Part shown: piece after piece, positions 26,572 through 30,993 of the stretch
Numbering within the stretch: the first letter of the stretch is position 1
How the letters are laid out: every line of letters begins with the position of its first letter
Assembly: GCA_019117525.1 (NCBI GenBank)
Contig: DWZO01000062.1
Coordinates: 1-30,993 of the forward strand
From: Allocoprobacillus merdigallinarum
GTDB lineage: Bacteria > Bacillota_I > Bacilli_A > Erysipelotrichales > Coprobacillaceae
Direction of reading: 5' to 3'
Length of the DNA stretch: 30,993 nucleotides
Program-made: the position numbers and the translations under genes
Notes under the pieces: generated by a model
What the model was told of the DNA's origin: nothing
The model's input: only the letters and a program-made list of their open reading frames with translations
Databases searched by the model: none

Positions 26572-28660
26572 AAATCACTTCAAAAATTCTATTTTTCCAA
26601 TTAGGATCAAATTGCTTCTTTACCATATCAAACGAAACTCTTGTACTTACTTCTAACGCACGTGCATTCTTACCATTTTCAATTAATGATATTAATTCTT
26701 TATTTTCTAATGGCATTATTACAACATTATCTGTAACTTTCGAAGATCCATTTGTTGCTTGTAATGGTACAGATGACACTGCTCTCCATATATTAGTAGT
26801 GTTTAAATCTAATTCATCGGCAATAAAGAATGTCATTACCTCTTTAGGCTCTTTTTCAATCTTTAAATTGATAGAATGTCTTAATACCGGTTCCCATTCT
26901 CCTCGTTTTTGAGCTTGCTTATTCATTAACGTAACTTCCAACATTACAACACGATCTGCATATTCAATAACTATATCGCCTACACCACCTCCAGCATGTG
27001 TTTCAGGCTCATAATCTGCATTAAGTGAAAGATTCATGCTATTAAGAACATCAAAGTCTTTACCTGAGAAATAGTACCAAGCAATTGCTACAATATATTC
27101 ATAAATTGTTGGTACAGTTGCCGATGGATTTACCATAGCTTTAATACGACTATCATTTCGTCGATCAGAAACTAATTTCAAAATTTCTAAAACTTTTTCT
27201 TTTGGATATTTTTCTTCTAAATGTTGAATAAATTCCATTTGTTTTTGAGATGATAACATTACCTGCAAATCTTTTGAATCTACTGAATGATATTTTCGAT
27301 TCAGTAAATCCATAACTTTATTAAGTTGCATATGATTAATATTAAATATTGTCGTTATTTTCACGTGTCTACTCATATAACTATTATAATTACCTTCATA
27401 TTCATCTATTGTTTTATCATCTAGTTCACCAAATATATAATCCTTCAATCCTACATTTTTTAATAATTCTTTAAAAATATCTTTATATGCTAGCTCAACA
27501 ATTCCATTTTTAAATTTTATAATACCCGTTACCTTCATCAAACGAATTGTTGTATCAGAATACTCTTTTACTGAATCTACTTTTTTAGAAATCAAAAATC
27601 TTGTATATAATTTTTCGTTCAAACTTTCACAAAAAATATCCAATTTATTTTCTTCGAAAAAATCTTCAACAGTTTTAACCTTTGAATTTAAAATAAATAA
27701 ACTTTTTCCATAACCAAATGCCTTATTTAACATCTCTTTATTAGAACGATAATATTCTAACATCTCATTGAAAGTAAACTCATTTGGATTATTATTAAAT
27801 TTAAATATACGATTGTAAAACTCATAATATACATCAACGCTTGTTTTTTGCTTAGAATTATAAAAATATTTCTTAAAATTTAATTCATCAATAATATCGT
27901 TTGAATAAAATAATTCTGGTATTCTTTCATTGGTAACAATATTAATTTTACCACTTAAATAATCATTTATCATTTCATCCACATCACTTATTGGATGATA
28001 CGGCGTTTGAAGTTGTACAATATTTCTAAAATCTTCAACTGAAACATTATCATAATACAATAGTAAATGCATTGCCATAATCATAGGTGAATAAAATGAC
28101 CTTTTATTTTCTTTCGCTATAATTTTCAATTTTAAAAGTTGCCTTAAATATAATAAATTTATGTTATCAATTGGCAATAATTTTTCAAAATCATCTCTTT
28201 CAACTTGTTGATTCTTCAAAATACAATTACCAACATTTGTAATTCTTCTATCTTTATCAACCAATCCTAGTTTAACTAGAGTACTAGTATAGTGTCTTGC
28301 TCTAGCTTCTATTGATTTATCAAGAATAGCTATAAATTTTTCATATTTTAGTCCTAATGAAGCTATAAGTTGAACAATATCAAGATTATTAAAACTTTCC
28401 TTTACTTTTCTAATTTTTAACATTTCAACAAATTGATCATAATCACTATGTTTTTTAAACACATCAGAACAATACTCTACTGCCTTTGCATAAAATTTAT
28501 ACTGTGATAACCCTACTGGAAATCGTTCCCATTTTATTTCGCGTGATTCTTGTTGTATTTCATCCAAAATTTGTAAATATACTTGCATTGCATTCACAAC
28601 ATCTTCTCTTCGTCCATTTGTATCCATTAAATTAAATACTTGAGATTCATTAACTAACAT
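26570..28660 (-). CDS. AlwI-family type IIS restriction endonuclease
   Basis: A protein of 696 residues. The N-terminal two thirds are helical with winged-helix-like segments. The catalytic region near the C-terminus has a helix TIYEYIVAIAWYYFSG, then GGGVGDIVIE (about 557-566) and MLEVTL (about 573-578). An E...GD...EVT arrangement is characteristic of the AlwI/BstNBI family, which recognises short asymmetric sites and cuts a few bases away. The ATG at 28660 has GAGGTG at nine bases; the GTG at 28672 overlaps that site. The fused methylase follows immediately. A promoter lies at 28702-28730 and a terminator at the stop. The cognate site is not deducible here. Confidence 0.82.
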   Translation of the reverse strand: MLVNESQVFNLMDTNGRREDVVNAMQVYLQILDEIQQESREIKWERFPVGLSQYKFYAKAVEYCSDVFKKHSDYDQFVEMLKIRKVKESFNNLDIVQLIASLGLKYEKFIAILDKSIEARARHYTSTLVKLGLVDKDRRITNVGNCILKNQQVERDDFEKLLPIDNINLLYLRQLLKLKIIAKENKRSFYSPMIMAMHLLLYYDNVSVEDFRNIVQLQTPYHPISDVDEMINDYLSGKINIVTNERIPELFYSNDIIDELNFKKYFYNSKQKTSVDVYYEFYNRIFKFNNNPNEFTFNEMLEYYRSNKEMLNKAFGYGKSLFILNSKVKTVEDFFEENKLDIFCESLNEKLYTRFLISKKVDSVKEYSDTTIRLMKVTGIIKFKNGIVELAYKDIFKELLKNVGLKDYIFGELDDKTIDEYEGNYNSYMSRHVKITTIFNINHMQLNKVMDLLNRKYHSVDSKDLQVMLSSQKQMEFIQHLEEKYPKEKVLEILKLVSDRRNDSRIKAMVNPSATVPTIYEYIVAIAWYYFSGKDFDVLNSMNLSLNADYEPETHAGGGVGDIVIEYADRVVMLEVTLMNKQAQKRGEWEPVLRHSINLKIEKEPKEVMTFFIADELDLNTTNIWRAVSSVPLQATNGSSKVTDNVVIMPLENKELISLIENGKNARALEVSTRVSFDMVKKQFDPNWKNRIFEVI

Positions 28661-28701
28661 ATTGAACAACACCTCTTTTTATAATAGAATTATTTTTATA
28701 T

Positions 28702-28730
28702 ATTATCTCATGTATCAAAATTGGCTTCAA
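28702..28730 (-). promoter_or_regulatory. Promoter of the AlwI-family endonuclease gene
   Basis: TTGAAG (28730-28725), 17 bases, then GATAAT (28707-28702) with an extended TGA before it, about 40 bases from the start codon. Confidence 0.65.
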
Positions 28731-28816
28731 TACAAATTCCAAAAGTAGAATTTTTTTTAGCTGTAAAAAATATGACATTAGATATTTTATCCATTTGTCA
28801 TAGTTTATAAATAATC

Positions 28817-29131
28817 TTATTTCGAATAAGTATAATTTTCTTTAATGAATTCTATCACTAAATGTTCAATATCATTCATTTCTTGAACCCATTTCATTTG
28901 ATCTTTTTCTTTTAGTTCTTCATTTATATTCCATTTAACTTTATATTGTTCAATCAAACAATCATATAATTCATTCATTTCATTATCAAACTCATGAAGA
29001 TAATCATTAAGTTTTTTGTTGAATAGTAATTTGGTATATTGAACTCGTCTATGTTTTTTAATATTTAAATTTTATTCTTCCAAATCTGGATATAATAATC
29101 CATCAATTTCTACATATTTAATTTCTTTCAT
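28817..29131 (-). pseudogene. tnpV: Transposon-encoded protein TnpV, inactivated
   Basis: One continuous frame of 105 codons starts with MKEIKYVEIDGLLYPDLEE, preceded by an excellent AGGAGG site, and then hits an in-frame TAA. Beyond the stop it continues with KKHRRVQYTKLL, KLNDYLHEFDNEM and QMKWVQEMNDIEH, which match the conserved parts of TnpV from mobilisable transposons. The segment between the N-terminus and HRRV appears shortened, so a small deletion probably accompanies the stop. It is a relic of a transposon whose other genes are missing. Confidence 0.75.
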
Positions 29132-29416
29132 AACTTCGTATCCTCCTGTTGGCTTTTTCATTAATAAACTTTTTTATGTGTGTTGAACGCTCCTCTATTA
29201 TTTTACAATCAGCTAATTGTTTTCTTAATTTTGCAATTTCTGGAAACAATGATTTCGCTTTTTTAAGTTCTTTACTTCTTTTCCATCTTTTACACAACGA
29301 ATTTTATTACGATATCGTTGTCTTATCTTTTCTAATTGAAATAATTCCTCTTTAGTTTTATCAATAAATACAGTGATGATAAATATAATTGAAATGATAA
29401 AGAATAATTCAGGCAT
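29118..29416 (-). pseudogene. Small membrane-anchored coiled-coil gene, frameshifted
   Basis: The gene starts MPELFFIISIIFIITVFID, a single N-terminal membrane helix, followed by a charged helix. A frameshift near 29297-29313 moves the reading into a second frame (KELKKAKSLFPEIAKLRK). That frame stays open to 29118 and overlaps the tnpV start, as an operon partner would. Joined, it would be about 100 residues. No family is recognised. Confidence 0.5.
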
Positions 29417-29497
29417 TAATTTATATATAAAATCTTTATATTAGATTTTATAAGTTGGTTAGCATGAAATATTGGAATAATAAAAGATGTTTTATGA

Positions 29498-29924
29498 ATC
29501 ATTTTTACTTTAATCGCAACTATTATAGATGTCTTAACATATAAAAGAACAAGATTAACATTTTTGAAACCTTTGAGAAGTGAAGTAGTTAAAAGACGAA
29601 TCGATGAAATGATTGAGTTACTTAATTTTTTAAACTCTGATAATTTGGATGAAAAAATAGATTATTACAATATCTTGTTAGGAAATTTTGAAATCAAAAT
29701 GGATGAACTTGGATTTAGTGATGAAACTGTCAAAAAAAGAGTAAAGTATTATGAGGATATGTTTGTTAGAACTTATATAACAAAAGATACCTTTGACGAA
29801 AATAGATATTATCCAATAACACCTTTTTTTGATCCAAGCAAAATAAAAGATAAAAAGGAAAAACGACTTTAAATTATTACAAGAAGGCATTGTAAAATTA
29901 CATAGAATTAAAATAACTAAGTAA
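29498..29924 (+). pseudogene. Uncharacterised gene, truncated and frameshifted
   Basis: The main frame runs 29498-29872, opening directly after a TGA with a hydrophobic stretch (IIFTLIATIIDVL) and no ATG or ribosome binding site. TTG 29564 is the first usable start but has no site either. The body is charged and helical (VVKRRIDEMIELLNFL). After the stop at 29872, a neighbouring frame continues sensibly as FKLLQEGIVKLHRIKITK to 29924, across an A5 run. It is probably a decayed membrane-anchored protein. Confidence 0.45.
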
Positions 29925-29936
29925 CACAATAATTAT

Positions 29937-30142
29937 ATGAACGAAATTAAAAAATATTTAGAGAGCCCTATTATCTCAACTAAAATAAAAGAAAAACTTG
30001 AACTAATTATGAAAGATATCAACAAAATATAACTATTAAAATTCCTATGATAATTAAAAATGTAGTTTTATATACCTATGAAAAATAAATAAAAGATTTA
30101 AGAAAAGAAATACGTGATTATTTAAAAATAGATTCAGAATGA
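29937..30142 (+). pseudogene. Short decayed helical gene
   Basis: It opens as MNEIKKYLESPIISTKIKEK and stops at 30032. An adjacent frame then reads IPMIIKNVVLYTYEK, a TAA, and IKDLRKEIRDYLKIDSE to 30142. One frameshift and one stop separate the parts. The protein family is not identified. Confidence 0.35.
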
Positions 30143-30188
30143 TAAATTATAAATGTCTTTATTTTCTTTATTGTTATTGATTATTCAA

Positions 30189-30557
30189 TTAAAAAATGAC
30201 CCATTCTTTGCCCTCAACATCGTTAATTCTGTTACTGGTAAAACCCTTGATATCATCGAAGACTGAAAAGTCTCTTTTCTCAAGAACTATTTCCTCAAGT
30301 TCCCTTTTGATGAAAGAAAAAAAATCAAGATCATCATTATGGATCTTTCTGGTGCCTTTCAGTGCCTCATGCATTCTCTCTTTCCTCATGCTCAGATTAT
30401 ATGTGACAGATTTCATTATGTCAGACTCGTTGGTCAGAACTTTGTCCAGTCAAGACTTGATGCCTGTTCTTTTCTTCACTATCAGCCACTAGCTGAGTAT
30501 TTCACTAAAAAGATGACACCGTTTCACTCATTTGATGATGTCATCACACTAGTGTGA
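30189..30557 (+). pseudogene. ISL3-family transposase remnant
   Basis: One frame gives PFFALNIVNSVTGKTLDIIED, a TGA, then KNYFLKFPF, IIMDLSGAF and FPHAQIICDRFHYVRL. The IxxD...FPxAxIIxDRFHxVR pattern is the core of ISL3-family DDE transposases. The N-terminal zinc-finger part and the C-terminal catalytic glutamate region are missing, so only a central fragment is left. The TGA replaces what is normally an arginine or tryptophan codon. Confidence 0.75.
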
Positions 30558-30604
30558 TGATAAAATAGTCACTATAGATTTGAACATAGTGGCATCTTTT
30601 TATT
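30556..30604 (+). terminator. Terminator-like hairpin after the ISL3 remnant
   Basis: GATG...CACTAT (30556-30575) can pair with ATAGTG-x-CATC (30586-30596), followed by TTTTTATT. Confidence 0.5.
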
Positions 30605-30714
30605 AATTCTTTTTTTGTATTCTCATTGATTTGTCACCTTTTATATGAATAGTATATGAAGACGATACTATTCTATCAAGTATGTCATCTGCTATTGATT
30701 ATTCTGCTCAAGTG

Positions 30715-30801
30715 GACCAATTATTCCGATATTCCTAATCAACCAATATTGTTACTAACATTCTGATTATCCTGACCAGCTATTCCGATGAATCTGATCA
30801 A
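30715..30801. repeat. Two imperfect 28-bp direct repeats
   Basis: Copies at 30715-30742 and 30774-30801 share 21 of 28 positions, with the common core TATTCCGAT, and start 59 bases apart. Repeated sites of this size near a boundary resemble the transposase-binding repeats at IS21-type ends. No associated transposase is left in the window. Confidence 0.5.
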
Positions 30802-30862
30802 TAATGAAATCTTGATTTTACAGTATGGTTATCGTTAAATCTATTTTTATATAAAAATAAAA

Positions 30863-30993
30863 GTAAGCGACAAATGAAAAGGCACTAACAAGACTGCGGA
30901 TATTCATTTAAAATGTAAGTACAATAAAAAAGGAGGTACTTACTATATGCAATATGATTGGAAAAAAATCATAAATAGTCAAAAGGAAAGCAC
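30863..30993 (+). mobile_element. IS66-family element, outer end (partial)
   Basis: It begins GTAAGCGAC and is the exact inverse of bases 1-131. It runs off the window end. The 8 bases before it (30855-30862) are simple AT sequence and do not match those beside the left copy. Confidence 0.85.
30947..30993 (+). CDS. tnpA: IS66 accessory protein TnpA, N-terminus only
   Basis: It has the same first codons (MQYDWKKII...) as the left copy, preceded by AGGAGG, and is cut by the window end. The identification depends on the IS66-type end and the gene's place in it. Confidence 0.65.
   Translation, partial: MQYDWKKIINSQKES

Noticed and set aside
29678..29929. Minus-strand 83-codon hydrophobic frame
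   Set aside because: It is antisense to a charged helical plus-strand frame; its hydrophobicity is the usual mirror of Lys/Glu-rich coding.
30196..30492. Plus-strand 98-codon frame
   Set aside because: It is a shadow of the ISL3 transposase remnant, whose neighbouring frame matches the family.
1..30993. CRISPR array, tRNA or rRNA genes
   Set aside because: No regularly spaced repeats and no tRNA- or rRNA-like sequence were seen.

Overview
The window is AT-rich throughout (roughly 30% GC by eye), uses TGA as a stop codon and has strong AGGAGG-type ribosome binding sites. With a YnbB-type C-S lyase, EF-P, a PnuC transporter, TnpV, ISL3 and IS66 remnants, this suggests a low-GC Bacillota gut commensal. 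An Erysipelotrichales/Coprobacillaceae-like host is my inference from gene content, not something the sequence proves. The first and last 131 bases are the same sequence in inverted orientation: the outer end of an IS66-family element, including the start of tnpA. The window is therefore bounded by two inverted IS66 copies, or is a contig that stops in a collapsed IS repeat.

Layout. (1) 0.4-9.0 kb, minus strand: a tightly packed five-gene operon. In transcription order it encodes a KAP-type P-loop NTPase, a partner gene split by a one-base frameshift, a MutT/Nudix hydrolase, a PLD-helicase-DUF3427 protein and a SWIM zinc-finger protein. The SWIM gene is broken by a 167-bp palindromic insertion. 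(2) 9.0-10.8 kb: an uncharacterised gene followed by a Mrr-type restriction endonuclease. (3) 10.9-15.7 kb: ordinary chromosomal genes, namely an S51 peptidase, YnbB-like PLP lyase, SDR oxidoreductase, EF-P and PnuC. (4) 16.0-18.0 kb: a nuclease with duplicated winged-helix regions and a FokI-like catalytic domain, with a 15-bp-arm palindrome upstream and no adjacent methylase. (5) 18.0-21.0 kb: a gene graveyard of decayed fragments, mostly readable on the plus strand. (6) 21.0-28.7 kb, minus strand: a compact defence block. In transcription order it is an AlwI-family type IIS endonuclease, a two-domain D12-class adenine methyltransferase, Hachiman HamA and HamB, and a small unknown gene. (7) 28.8-30.86 kb: mobile-element debris, with a tnpV pseudogene, frameshifted small genes, an ISL3 transposase remnant and terminal-type direct repeats.

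Function. At least four defence modules (KAP/Nudix/helicase operon, Mrr, FokI-like nuclease, type IIS R-M plus Hachiman) lie on either side of a short housekeeping stretch, and mobile-element remains bound the region. This reads as a hot spot where defence genes are gained and lost. The best candidates for an undescribed system are the KAP-partner pair with its downstream Nudix/helicase/SWIM genes, the gene paired with mrr, and the orphan FokI-like nuclease.
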